A stretch of 42,870 nucleotides of DNA from a virus. Position 1 is the first letter of the stretch. Each line of letters begins with the position of its first letter. The stretch lies in the IMG/VR virus record IMGVR_UViG_3300037200_000030, positions 1 to 42,870 of that record; one strand, given 5' to 3'. Shown piece after piece: positions 1 through 8,134 of this stretch. The notes under the pieces are model-generated. The model did no database searches. It was given only the letters and a program-made list of their open reading frames with translations, and had not been told where the DNA came from. The position numbers and the translations under genes are program-made.

Positions 1-141
1 GTAATTATAGACGCTCCCCTAGCCACCTATGCCTATGCAGTAGGTGCAGCGGGCACTGCGGGTACTGCGGGAACAGGCGGACAAACAGGAGGAGCAGGAG
101 GCTCCGGCAGCATTTCCGTTGAGGAACACTACAACTATTAG
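1..141 (+). CDS. C-terminal fragment of a glycine-rich structural protein (fibre-like), 5' end outside window
   Basis: The frame is open from base 1 and stops at TAG 139-141, giving 46 residues of a gene that starts outside the window. The fragment has a Gly/Ala/Thr-rich stretch (repeated GTAG, then GGQTGGAGGSGS) and ends in EEHYNY. Glycine-rich C-termini of this kind are common in phage tail fibres and other adhesive virion proteins. It lies just before the portal gene and, if the genome is circular or permuted, shortly after the terminase at the other end of the window. The fibre assignment is an inference from composition and position. Confidence 0.5.
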   Translation, partial: VIIDAPLATYAYAVGAAGTAGTAGTGGQTGGAGGSGSISVEEHYNY

Positions 142-156
142 TGATATGATGTAACC

Positions 157-2193
157 ATGCCAAATAAGCATAGTGTTCAGCACCAACCGGACGCCCTCAA
201 CATGCGTCCGGTTCCTCATTTGGATGACGCTGCATGGACGGCAGTCGGTATCTCAGCGATGCAGCTCATCGACCTGAACCTCGGCAACAGAGGGGGTTTG
301 GATGCCTCTCTGGACTATGGAAACGCTCTCTACGAGATGCAGGGGGAAAGGGCCAACCCACCATGGGAGAACTGTGCAAATATCATTGTACCTGTAGTAT
401 TCACTGCCGTGGGGGAGATGACTTCGCGTCTTTCTGGTTCTGCCCTTGTACCAAGACCATATACGGTGGCAGGCAAGGATTCTATATCTACACAATATGC
501 TCATATAGTTGAACAATTCTATAATTCGGAGTATGACGAAAATGATTGGTACGATGCATATGATACGTGTATTCAACTCGCTTGCAGGGACGGAACGGCT
601 ATCCTTGAAGTTCTTTGGGAAAAAAAGATTTCAGAGACTATGCAGCTTGTTGATGGACCAGTTATCGGTAAAGATGGTAATCCATCTGTAGATGAGTTTG
701 GACAAGCCATTATCAAGAAGCAAAGACAGCGTGTAAAGAAGGTAGAATGGGATGCAGTCCGCTATAACCCAGTTGAACTACGTGACTTTATCCTGTTTCC
801 GAACTACGCACCCTCAATCGAAGTGGCGGATGGTGTTGCTAGAAAAAGGTATATGTCAGAACGTGACATGTATTCTATGGTTGAGTCCGGGGTATTCAAT
901 GCGGACATGGTTGAGAGGATCATGGCTTGCACAGCAGCGGGGCAAGACGAGAGGCCATGGGATAGACAAGGAAACGCCACCTATACCATAGGCGGGAAGC
1001 TCACCATCGGGGACTACGCTATCCCTATGCCTGACGGTATGCACGTAGCGCGAGGACCTGTTGAGATTTGGCAGATACTCACGAGCCAGTTTGATTTAGA
1101 TGGGGATGGGGTTTGTGAAGAGAATTATATTTGGGTTCATGATATGTCTCGTCTTATGGCTGGTTTCGCCCCTTTCGAGTACGAAGGGGGTCGGCCTTAC
1201 TTTCCTATCACAGTCATGCCAAGACCTAATAGATTCTATGGTTTTTCTGTCCCTGACGTTGTGGGAAGTGTTCAGGAAGAAGCCTCAGCACAACGAAACG
1301 CAAGACTAGACTGGCTAGACATCGCCTCTAACCCTACGTTCTACACGACGCCGGGTTACAAGGACTTAGGAGAGAACGAATCACATCGTTTTGGCCCCGG
1401 TGCTCGTATGCGGGTAGAGACTCCGACAGACGTAGGGTTCATTCAGCTTGGAGATCCGCCACAGGCCCTGTTCCAAGAGGAGCAGTCCCTCATGGCCTTG
1501 GCAGATCGTAGCATAGGAGCACCTGCAGCTCCTGCTATGCCACCTGCCAACGCTTCAGCGGGTGGTAAACAGAGTGGCAAGGCTATGCAGCAGTCGGCAG
1601 CTCTACAGGGCATGCAAACCAACCGGATGATTGTAAAAATACGTAAATGGATGCAGAAGGTGTTCAAGTACACTCATTTATTATACGTGAAGTATGGTAA
1701 GGATCAGATGAGTATGCTACAATCCTCAAGTCAAGGAAGTACTGAAGTACAAGTTCCACGTGAGATTTTAGCTTTAAACTATAATCTTGGTGTAGCTGGT
1801 AGCGGAGGACCTCTTGATAAAGAGAATTCGCGTCAGGACGCTATGGCCTTGTACCAGCTCCTGACTCCGAGTCCTTTGGTACAAGGAGATATGGGTCATC
1901 TCTATAACGTAACAAGGAACGTGATTGAGAAGTTTGATTACCCGGAGATCACGCAGTTTATAGGTACGTTAGATGAGGCTAAACAAGTACAACAGCAGCA
2001 GGCTCAAGCTCAAGCTGAACAGCAGAAAGAGCAAATGGCTGCACATATCATAGAACACTCTAAGGTAGGTAAGGTTAAGCAGCCTCCACCTCCTCCGGGA
2101 GATCCAAACTCACTACAAGGTATTATGCAGGCAATAAAGGGACAGCCCAAAGAAGATGAGGAAGATGAAAGTGACGACGCAGACAAGTCATGA
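157..2193 (+). CDS. Portal (head-tail connector) protein
   Basis: A 678-residue protein at the head of the virion module, directly followed by scaffold and capsid genes. Portal proteins form the dodecameric ring at the capsid vertex through which DNA is packaged and ejected. The N-terminal part (ENCANIIVPVVFTAVGEMTS) and the asparagine/proline-rich middle (VMPRPNRFYGFSVPDVVGSV) look like portals of short-tailed phages. The length is in the usual podovirus range (about 500-750). The last 130 residues are Gln-rich and coiled-coil-like, then a Pro run and a very acidic tail, as in other portals that extend into the head. The start is the first ATG after the upstream stop. Function is inferred from family resemblance and position. 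Confidence 0.85.
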   Translation: MPNKHSVQHQPDALNMRPVPHLDDAAWTAVGISAMQLIDLNLGNRGGLDASLDYGNALYEMQGERANPPWENCANIIVPVVFTAVGEMTSRLSGSALVPRPYTVAGKDSISTQYAHIVEQFYNSEYDENDWYDAYDTCIQLACRDGTAILEVLWEKKISETMQLVDGPVIGKDGNPSVDEFGQAIIKKQRQRVKKVEWDAVRYNPVELRDFILFPNYAPSIEVADGVARKRYMSERDMYSMVESGVFNADMVERIMACTAAGQDERPWDRQGNATYTIGGKLTIGDYAIPMPDGMHVARGPVEIWQILTSQFDLDGDGVCEENYIWVHDMSRLMAGFAPFEYEGGRPYFPITVMPRPNRFYGFSVPDVVGSVQEEASAQRNARLDWLDIASNPTFYTTPGYKDLGENESHRFGPGARMRVETPTDVGFIQLGDPPQALFQEEQSLMALADRSIGAPAAPAMPPANASAGGKQSGKAMQQSAALQGMQTNRMIVKIRKWMQKVFKYTHLLYVKYGKDQMSMLQSSSQGSTEVQVPREILALNYNLGVAGSGGPLDKENSRQDAMALYQLLTPSPLVQGDMGHLYNVTRNVIEKFDYPEITQFIGTLDEAKQVQQQQAQAQAEQQKEQMAAHIIEHSKVGKVKQPPPPPGDPNSLQGIMQAIKGQPKEDEEDESDDADKS

Positions 2194-2428
2194 TATAGAC
2201 CAAGATGAGGATATCGTATCCCTACTAGAATCTAGTTTATGGGAAGCAACGATACAACGTCTATTCAAGACTAACCTAGAAGATGCTAAGAAAGTACTAC
2301 TTAACAATATAGGACTACCGACTGATATGCGAACAGGTTATATCATGTATCGGCAGAAAGTAATGGACACTTTTAAAAGTCTATACAGAAAACACGATGT
2401 ACAGTTACCCGAGTGGTTGGAGGACTAG
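2156..2428 (+). CDS. Small structural-region protein, unknown function
   Basis: A 90-residue ORF whose start overlaps the 3' end of the portal gene by 38 bases. A second ATG (2165) is an alternative start. After a Thr/Asp/Glu-rich head the protein is predicted largely helical, with MYRQKVMDTFKSLYRKHDVQ and a C-terminal LPEWLED. No motif was recognised. Its place between portal and scaffold suggests a minor head or scaffold-related role, but this is only positional. The reading frame is supported by tight packing: four bases separate its end from the next ATG. Confidence 0.6.
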   Translation: MRKMKVTTQTSHDIDQDEDIVSLLESSLWEATIQRLFKTNLEDAKKVLLNNIGLPTDMRTGYIMYRQKVMDTFKSLYRKHDVQLPEWLED

Positions 2429-2431
2429 ACA

Positions 2432-3160
2432 ATGGCCGATGATGACGATGAAATCACCCTTGACGATATGTTCGACCCTGAACCTGCTGAAAAGGTAGAA
2501 CCGAAGGACGAAGTCGATGATATCGACGGATTCAAATTCGATAAGGCAGCTTATGACAAGCAACGCGAGGAGATGGAGGAACTAAAAAACGAACTCAAAG
2601 GACTCAAGAATCGTCCAGTTACCCCATCGCCAGCCGCCCCCCAGACTGGTGGGATTTCCTTTGAACAAGAAGTCGAAGCGGAGATGCAGAGAACTGGCTC
2701 CATTTCTAAAGCTATCTCATATGCAGCAGAGAGAGCCTACCAGGCAGGTCAGACAGCAGCTAAAGCCCAGACTATCCCTGTAGCAGCACAGGCTGCACGA
2801 TATGCTATATCGAAGTTTGTAGATGATACACCTATGACTCCCTCTGAACGTAAGGAGTTCGACGCGATCTTCTCGACAGCTACCGATGATATCCTCGGTA
2901 ACATGAGTCATAAGCAGCTAATGGAGGCACTTGAAGGTGCTACAGATATGGCGGCGGGTAAAGTTGCCAGGAAAACTCGCAACACAAGAGGCACTGAGCC
3001 GCCTAAGTATTCTACTGGGTATGATAGTGGAACTTCTGGAGGAAGAACAAAAGGCGCGAAGCCTAAGCTTAGTAAAGATCAACAGCAAGCCATAGAGTTC
3101 GCTAAGGCAGCAGGACTTGGTAAAGCAGACCTAGAGGACATCTTCGGAGGTGAAGGATAA
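2432..3160 (+). CDS. Probable capsid scaffolding protein
   Basis: A 242-residue protein with a strongly acidic N-terminus (repeated Asp/Glu), a predicted coiled coil (EEMEELKNELKGLKN, about residues 45-60), an Ala/Gln-rich helical middle and a basic Ser/Gly/Lys-rich C-terminal part before DLEDIFGGEG. This composition and its position between portal and capsid genes are typical of phage scaffolding proteins, which template procapsid assembly and are then removed. No protease gene was seen nearby, so removal would be by exit or by a host enzyme. The TAATG overlap with the next gene suggests translational coupling. There is no sequence motif to prove the role. Confidence 0.65.
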   Translation: MADDDDEITLDDMFDPEPAEKVEPKDEVDDIDGFKFDKAAYDKQREEMEELKNELKGLKNRPVTPSPAAPQTGGISFEQEVEAEMQRTGSISKAISYAAERAYQAGQTAAKAQTIPVAAQAARYAISKFVDDTPMTPSERKEFDAIFSTATDDILGNMSHKQLMEALEGATDMAAGKVARKTRNTRGTEPPKYSTGYDSGTSGGRTKGAKPKLSKDQQQAIEFAKAAGLGKADLEDIFGGEG

Positions 3161-3804
3161 TGCCTAAAGAGAGTAAAGACGAGAAGAGCTTTAAGGATGA
3201 GATGCTCCAGCAAGAACTTCAGTCTATCCAAGCCTATGAGGGATTTGAGAAAGAGCGTTATGACACCGAAGCAGTACAAAGTCGTGTGGAAGTGGACCCT
3301 CATATCATGGCTGCTGTGCCTAATATGGGTCTTAATGGACAGCGTAGCCTCGCAGAGACCCTTTCTCTCATTGATCACGATTATCTCCATCGGAACAACG
3401 AGCCTTTGTTTGCTAAGCCTGAACTTTATATGAGAGAACCTTTGAAGGGATGTAAATATGTATGGGCTTCCATTAAAGATCCTTTCATGCGGGCGAGGAT
3501 TCGGTCACGTAAATATAGACGTGTCGAAAAGCACGAGATTAGAGAAGATACCGAACTACCGATTGATTTCAAGGAGGTCGCCGGAAAAGAGCAAGTTCAA
3601 GTTGGAGACCTGGTACTTTGCGAAGTGAACCCCCTGGCAGTTAAGGAACTGTACCACTCCAGAGCGTTTGAAGGTCTCCTCAACTCACAGAACAACGTTG
3701 GTTATCAGGCACTAGAGGACGGTATGGCTAGAGTGGCCGGACAAGACAACATAGAGAGCGGAGCCATACGAACGGAACTTGATAAGAGCTTGACAAGAGA
3801 GTAG
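3160..3804 (+). CDS. Conserved-looking virion-region protein, unknown function
   Basis: A 214-residue protein starting in a TAATG overlap with the scaffold gene. The N-terminal 50 residues are charged and helical (KDEKSFKDEMLQQELQSIQ). The middle contains KYRRVEKHEIREDTELPIDF and the beta-like segment VQVGDLVLCEVNPLAVKEL, with a helical Gln/Asn-containing end. No family was recognised. It ends the first transcription block, because a hairpin with a T-tract follows within 80 bases. By position it is likely a minor head protein or capsid assembly factor. Confidence 0.6.
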   Translation: MPKESKDEKSFKDEMLQQELQSIQAYEGFEKERYDTEAVQSRVEVDPHIMAAVPNMGLNGQRSLAETLSLIDHDYLHRNNEPLFAKPELYMREPLKGCKYVWASIKDPFMRARIRSRKYRRVEKHEIREDTELPIDFKEVAGKEQVQVGDLVLCEVNPLAVKELYHSRAFEGLLNSQNNVGYQALEDGMARVAGQDNIESGAIRTELDKSLTRE

Positions 3805-3819
3805 TAACTTTCCGTATTC

Positions 3820-3848
3820 TTGACACTAGTATCCGAGAAGAGTATCCT
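3820..3848 (+). promoter_or_regulatory. Sigma70-like promoter for the capsid operon
   Basis: A perfect -35 hexamer TTGACA at 3820-3825 is followed, after exactly 17 bases, by TATCCT at 3843-3848 (4 of 6 matches to TATAAT). It lies in the short gap after the 214-residue protein gene and would start transcription near 3855, just before the capsid genes. The -10 box is shared with the left arm of the terminator hairpin, so one short segment both ends and restarts transcription. Confidence 0.6.
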
Positions 3849-3881
3849 TAAACTACTTACGCTAGTTTGAGGATATTTTTT
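3843..3881 (+). terminator. Rho-independent terminator overlapping the start of the capsid operon
   Basis: Arms 3843-3855 (TATCCTTAAACTA) and 3863-3875 (TAGTTTGAGGATA) pair over 13 positions with one T-G wobble, around a 7-base loop. Six T follow at 3876-3881, directly abutting the ATG at 3882. The right arm contains GAGGAT, the only ribosome-binding sequence for that ATG, so folding would hide the site. It may attenuate read-through from the portal-scaffold block while the promoter inside it refires capsid transcription. Confidence 0.7.
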
Positions 3882-4829
3882 ATGCCGATAATTGTGGCGG
3901 TTCAACGGCCTGTAGTGAACCTTCCGACTACAGCCGCTTCTCCTTCCCCAATATACCTCCCATATCTCGCCCCAGTTAATGAGGGAGATATCGTCTGGTT
4001 CGCTGTCGGTACCACTGCTTCTGGGTTTTTCCTCCTAGCAGCTACTTTCCTCCCCGGTGACACCATTACATATACTATTGATGGTGCAGCCCCTGTAACT
4101 TTGACAGTTACACCTACTGGGAACATTTATGAACTCCTTCATGCACTAAATACAAGCATCAATGCAAATACGCTTACAAATCTTGTTCACTCCTACATCG
4201 AGGGTAACCTTGTTATCATCAGGGCTAATACACCAGGTATTGCTGGCAATGCTATTACTCTTGCTCTTACTACTACCTCGGCAACTGGTGAAGTAGCAGT
4301 CTCTGGAGCAACCCTTGTTGGTGGTTCAGCCCTAGCTTCTCCTGGGTCTGTTCAACCGGCACCTGTTGATACTGCAACTGGAATTGTAGGTATGGCGATA
4401 TGTGCATCTGTTCAAACGTGGCACGGATTTCCTACCGGACCTGGCACAATGGGCGCAGAGTATATCTTCGGTGCAAGCAATGTGGCCACAGGGTTATTCT
4501 CAGCTCAGCCCGGGCAGCTCCCGATACTCACCTTTGGACCTCCGGCGGAGGTTACCATGAATCTACCTGCGACTACTGGTTGGCAGCAGGGCGGACTCAA
4601 TCAGGCTACATATGGTACCCCAGTCGGAATTAACAAGGATCCTGTCACCGGGTTCTATATTGTTGATCCTACAGTTACCAACCTTGTGGCAGTTATCCAA
4701 GATGTTGATAACTCGGTTAACGAGGCTATCGTCAATGGTCAGTACCAAGCAAACCCACGAGGTCTGCTAGGTGCAAGGGTAAAAGTCGTGTTTAACATAG
4801 CAGCTCTTGCCATACAGCAGGGGGGTTAA
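3882..4829 (+). CDS. Probable capsid decoration or head-associated beta-rich protein
   Basis: A 315-residue beta-rich protein placed directly before the major capsid gene. An in-frame TTG lies 15 bases upstream inside the terminator arm, but ATG 3882 has GAGGAT seven bases before it and is preferred. The N-terminal half carries the pattern GDTITYTIDGAAPVTLTV followed by a helix and NLVIIRANTPGIAGN, like carbohydrate- or coat-associated beta domains. The C-terminal half (IVGMAICASVQTWHGFPTGP and later hydrophobic strands) resembles small decoration proteins. A similar domain occurs in the gene just after the capsid gene. It may cement the shell; no motif fixes this. Confidence 0.5.
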   Translation: MPIIVAVQRPVVNLPTTAASPSPIYLPYLAPVNEGDIVWFAVGTTASGFFLLAATFLPGDTITYTIDGAAPVTLTVTPTGNIYELLHALNTSINANTLTNLVHSYIEGNLVIIRANTPGIAGNAITLALTTTSATGEVAVSGATLVGGSALASPGSVQPAPVDTATGIVGMAICASVQTWHGFPTGPGTMGAEYIFGASNVATGLFSAQPGQLPILTFGPPAEVTMNLPATTGWQQGGLNQATYGTPVGINKDPVTGFYIVDPTVTNLVAVIQDVDNSVNEAIVNGQYQANPRGLLGARVKVVFNIAALAIQQGG

Positions 4830-4833
4830 TCAG

Positions 4834-5784
4834 ATGCCTTCTATTCACCTCACTAATACCTTCCTCGAGGCTGCTACCAAGATCCTCGAGAAGATTTACA
4901 CCAAGTCCGGTCTTGAGATCCCCCTCAGATGGCCTGAAGTTTTCAACACGCCTGACTACGATATGCGTAGACGGTTCTTCTCACAACACTCTATCGTTCC
5001 GTTCGGTCTCCTCTCCCAAATGGGTGAAGCGACTCAGGCTCCGCTTGACTCCGCAGGCCCTGGCCTCACTTCAACCTTCATTTGGCAGAACTTTGGTCTC
5101 CGGTATATCATCTCGGATGATGCTCAACTCGAAGACCCCCAGAGCATCTTCAAAGAGTTCCCGAAGATGCTTCGCTACAGCGTTGATCAAACGCAGGAGC
5201 ACTTGTTTTGGAACATCCTAAACTTATCCTTCCTAAGTTGGGCGGAGGGTGGCTACAACTTAGCAGATGGCCAACCCCTCATATCCGCAGTGCATCCCCT
5301 AACTGGTCTACCGGGTGTTACTGTAAGCAACTTTCTGGGGGATGTTGCACTAACTGTCGAGTCCTTACAAGCGGTTATCATCCAGTTCAACCTGATCAAA
5401 GATGACCGTGGCAAACTGATCCGGTACATCCCGAAGGACATCATCTACCCGCCAGGACTTCACCAAACCGTTGTTGAGGTACTCCAAGCGTACTTCTATC
5501 CGTCTACTGATCAGAACCGTCCTAACGTCGTCTACAACGCTGTTACGCCGATCGCTGTTCAGTACCTTACACCTGCACAAGGGCCTGGTCCCTTCCCATG
5601 GTGGGTCACTGCTGGTAAAGGTAAACTTGGACGCGATGCACACAGCATGTTCGCTGCACTCAAGTACAACAAACAGCGTTCATACATCGACCCGACGAAC
5701 CAGAATCTCGTCCACGAAGCCAAGATCCGGGTGTCTATGGGTGCCGTCGATTGGCGCGGTATTGTGGGAAGTGGCGGTGCCTAG
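4834..5784 (+). CDS. Major capsid protein (HK97 fold expected)
   Basis: A 316-residue protein with family hallmarks of phage major capsid proteins. These are an N-terminal helical arm; a spine-helix region with FGLRYIISDDAQLEDPQSIF; the motif LADGQPLISAVHPLTG then a conserved SNF; a long helix (LTVESLQAVIIQFNLIKDDR); a hydrophobic strand IIYPPGLHQTVVEVLQAYF; and a late NVVYNAVTPIAVQYLT. The start at ATG 4834 is chosen because a strong G-rich ribosome site (AGGGGGG) ends eight bases before it; an upstream TTG at 4807 has none. Neighbouring beta-rich genes on both sides are probable decoration or joining proteins. The scaffold is one operon upstream. Confidence 0.85.
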   Translation: MPSIHLTNTFLEAATKILEKIYTKSGLEIPLRWPEVFNTPDYDMRRRFFSQHSIVPFGLLSQMGEATQAPLDSAGPGLTSTFIWQNFGLRYIISDDAQLEDPQSIFKEFPKMLRYSVDQTQEHLFWNILNLSFLSWAEGGYNLADGQPLISAVHPLTGLPGVTVSNFLGDVALTVESLQAVIIQFNLIKDDRGKLIRYIPKDIIYPPGLHQTVVEVLQAYFYPSTDQNRPNVVYNAVTPIAVQYLTPAQGPGPFPWWVTAGKGKLGRDAHSMFAALKYNKQRSYIDPTNQNLVHEAKIRVSMGAVDWRGIVGSGGA

Positions 5785-5786
5785 AA

Positions 5787-6692
5787 ATGCCGAAGCAAAT
5801 AAAGGCTAAAGAGGGTAACTTTCAGGCGCTATTATACAGTGCCTGGGCTCCCCTCACTATCCTCACGAATCAGATCTTAGGGTTGAACTACAAGTTCACT
5901 CATCTTTCTTATGCCATAACCCCGCCCCTAGCTCCTGGCCTATCCTTCTCAGTTAATATCTATAGTGGATATGTGGCCGCTGAGCCTGCTAACTATACAT
6001 CCTATGGTTACTTTGACTTGGCAGGCGTATTTGTCGAAGCTGGAGCAAACGGCTTTGGTGGAGACAAAATCACTATTATGCTAGAGGACTGGGTTTCCTC
6101 TATCATCTACACCTATACCTATACCGTTACCTCGCGCTACCCCACTCTTGCACAACTCGCCGCATTCATCACGAATGAGTTGAATCAAGATCCTCGGTTC
6201 AATGTGTCCTACATTGCAAATTCTCTCGGTGCAGAAGTTGTTATGCAGCCTCTTACCTATCTCCCTGTCGTGCCTACCTACACTGTCTCTACAACGAGTG
6301 CAGTAGGAGCAGGAACGATTACAGCAGGAGGGGCAGCCTTTGTGCCTGGAGTTGGTGGTGGTGCTCTACCTCCTCAGCCGATTAGTGATCAGACGAGTCA
6401 AGGTATCGAACCTTCTGCTACAGCCATTGTTGGAGACGCTCTCTTTCCTGTTGATATTATTCTACCAACTTTCTCTGCTCTAAATGGTGGTATAACCGGA
6501 TCAATTTTTGCTAACGCAAACTTTGATGCAATTTGGCCGATTAACTCTATCCTCTCTTTTACGGCAAGTTCCGCTATTGTAACGGCAGCAGCTTTCCTCG
6601 GATTGAACTTGTACGGTGTGCCTGTTGATAATCACCGTTTCCTCCCGGCTACTCTTCCGAGAGGGTTTCAAATCGACTCCGAGATACTCTAA
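5787..6692 (+). CDS. Beta-rich virion protein related in pattern to the pre-capsid protein
   Basis: About 301 residues. The longer version starting at TTG 5751 would run 36 bases back into the capsid gene, so ATG 5787 is preferred. A beta domain GGDKITIMLEDWVSSIIYTY is followed by a helix with TLAQLAAFITNELNQDPRF and a strand AEVVMQPL. The same layout occurs in the protein before the capsid gene (about residues 65-150 there), which suggests a duplicated domain. A Gly/Ala/Pro-rich linker and a hydrophobic C-terminal domain follow. A head decoration or head-completion role is inferred from position. It ends in a TAATG overlap with the next gene. Confidence 0.55.
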   Translation: MPKQIKAKEGNFQALLYSAWAPLTILTNQILGLNYKFTHLSYAITPPLAPGLSFSVNIYSGYVAAEPANYTSYGYFDLAGVFVEAGANGFGGDKITIMLEDWVSSIIYTYTYTVTSRYPTLAQLAAFITNELNQDPRFNVSYIANSLGAEVVMQPLTYLPVVPTYTVSTTSAVGAGTITAGGAAFVPGVGGGALPPQPISDQTSQGIEPSATAIVGDALFPVDIILPTFSALNGGITGSIFANANFDAIWPINSILSFTASSAIVTAAAFLGLNLYGVPVDNHRFLPATLPRGFQIDSEIL

Positions 6693-7135
6693 TGGGTAGT
6701 AATCTTGTTAGTGTAGGCAACCGGGCAGGCAAGTCGGTATTCACCTTTGCTGCGGCGGGGGTGGATACTGGAAGCCTCATGGCCCCTGTAGCTAACGGTG
6801 GTATTCTACTGGCAGGGTTGCGAGAATGTGCTCGCTGGACGAAGTGGATGTTCCAACTCACAGGTACTGGCACGGGCTACGCTGTCACGGTTTACGGTAC
6901 GATTGATGTTGATACAGCGTATAATGAGCCTGGCAACGGCGGCTTTTGGTTTGAACTCCCTGCCCCATCTGTCGAAGCTGGTGGAGGAGATGCGTTCACT
7001 TGGTCTAACCCCCTAACGCTAGGAGTCGGAACAAGTGCTCTGTATGTAAACGCTCCGATTGTGGCCATACGGGCAGTTAGTGCTGGTACGGTTACGGGTA
7101 CAGTGAACTTACTCGTTTTTGCACAACCAGGTTAG
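6692..7135 (+). CDS. Small beta-rich virion protein, unknown role
   Basis: A 147-residue protein rich in Gly, Thr and Val with alternating hydrophobic strands (TGTGYAVTVYGTIDVDTAYN, then VAIRAVSAGTVTGTVNLLVF). This looks like a single jelly-roll or immunoglobulin-like domain, as in capsid decoration or tail-tube-associated proteins. It is translationally coupled to the preceding gene through TAATG. No catalytic motif is visible. Role uncertain; likely structural. Confidence 0.55.
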   Translation: MGSNLVSVGNRAGKSVFTFAAAGVDTGSLMAPVANGGILLAGLRECARWTKWMFQLTGTGTGYAVTVYGTIDVDTAYNEPGNGGFWFELPAPSVEAGGGDAFTWSNPLTLGVGTSALYVNAPIVAIRAVSAGTVTGTVNLLVFAQPG

Positions 7136-7144
7136 GAGCGTATC

Positions 7145-7465
7145 ATGGCAAAGAGATCGGCACACACCAAGCAAGGCGTCAAAGACGTTATTAAGAGTTC
7201 ACAAGCTAGAGTTTCTGGTGGGGGACCTCACACGCCTAGAGCTAAGGCTCCGGCGAAACCGAGTGGTAACTCGGCGAGTAAGAATGGGTACTACACGGAC
7301 AACGCACACCCTGGGGCAGCTACAGGTCCCCGGAGCAAGGGTACGCACTCTCAGAACCCTACGAAGAGTATCGGCACTCATTCAGCATACAAATCCTTGA
7401 GTAAGAACCCTTCTAAGAAAGCTCATGGGGCTGCCGGTCCAAACTATAAAAATAGGGGCATGTAG
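7145..7465 (+). CDS. Small basic low-complexity protein
   Basis: A 106-residue protein dominated by Lys, Ser, Ala, Gly, His and Pro, with no predicted hydrophobic core. Repeated short blocks (THSQNPTKS, GTHSAYKS, SKNPSKKAHG) suggest disorder. Such basic proteins in virion operons often bind packaged DNA or are cleaved internal head peptides, but here this is only a guess from charge and position. The next gene, also very basic, begins three bases after its stop. Confidence 0.6.
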   Translation: MAKRSAHTKQGVKDVIKSSQARVSGGGPHTPRAKAPAKPSGNSASKNGYYTDNAHPGAATGPRSKGTHSQNPTKSIGTHSAYKSLSKNPSKKAHGAAGPNYKNRGM

Positions 7466-7468
7466 ATC

Positions 7469-8131
7469 ATGGCACGTTCGGCAGATGAAGAAGCAGTTCA
7501 AGGGATAAGTGATAAAAAGGCCCGTAAAGAGGCCTATTACACACGTCAACGTCAGAATGCCAAGATGGGTAGTGCTGAAAAAGGTAAGATTGAAGGTAAA
7601 CTCAATTTCGGAGATGAAGCTCGTGGGTTTGCTAAGGATCAATACCAGAAGGTCATGGCTTCGGGACCTTGGTCTATCCCCGGTGGTAAGGCTGCAGAAG
7701 CTGTTGAGGGTGCCGTAGGCGGAGCTGCCAAGGCTATAGGATCTGGAGCAAGAGGACTCGCTAAGAGGGCAGGGAGTGCCATAGAAAGCGAAGTCCAGCA
7801 TCTCCGTAAACCTACCCCTGTTCAGAAAGCTCTTGGAAGCCGTAAACCTGCTCTCGGTAGTGCTAAGAGTCAGAGTAGGTCTATGTCACCTACTGAGAAG
7901 GCCAGTGCGAAGGCTGTAAGCGGTAAAGCTCCGAAGGCTATGAGCGGTAAAGCTCCAAAAGCTCTCGGTACTTCTGGACAGTGGCAGTACGAGAAGGAAC
8001 TGGCTGGACAAAGTGCTAAAAAGGTGCCTAAGGCCCCAAAAACGTTCAACCGGAACGGTACAAAGAGAGCAGAAGGTCGGCAGAAGTCAACTCGTAACCC
8101 TGTCTCTAAGCGCAAGAGTGTGAATGGGTGA
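7469..8131 (+). CDS. Basic, repeat-containing protein, possible internal head protein
   Basis: A 220-residue, very basic, mostly helical or disordered protein. An Ala/Gly-rich helix (VEGAVGGAAKAIGSGARGLA, about residues 79-98) could associate with membranes. The C-terminal third is Lys/Arg/Ser-rich with a tandem SGKAPKA motif encoded by two 24-base units at 7913-7960. It pairs with the preceding basic protein. Candidate roles are DNA condensation in the head or an ejected protein. No family was recognised. Confidence 0.6.
   Translation: MARSADEEAVQGISDKKARKEAYYTRQRQNAKMGSAEKGKIEGKLNFGDEARGFAKDQYQKVMASGPWSIPGGKAAEAVEGAVGGAAKAIGSGARGLAKRAGSAIESEVQHLRKPTPVQKALGSRKPALGSAKSQSRSMSPTEKASAKAVSGKAPKAMSGKAPKALGTSGQWQYEKELAGQSAKKVPKAPKTFNRNGTKRAEGRQKSTRNPVSKRKSVNG
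7913..7960 (+). repeat. Two-copy 24-base tandem repeat inside a basic virion gene
   Basis: Units at 7913-7936 and 7937-7960 share AGCGGTAAAGCTCC and encode SGKAPKA twice. They differ at a few positions that look like ordinary drift. It is a coding repeat that lengthens a basic segment. Confidence 0.7.
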
Positions 8132-8134
8132 TGT

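Noticed and set aside
253-576. 107-codon minus-strand ORF inside the portal gene
   Set aside because: Lies wholly within a well-supported gene, has no ribosome site or domain pattern, and the product is not protein-like.
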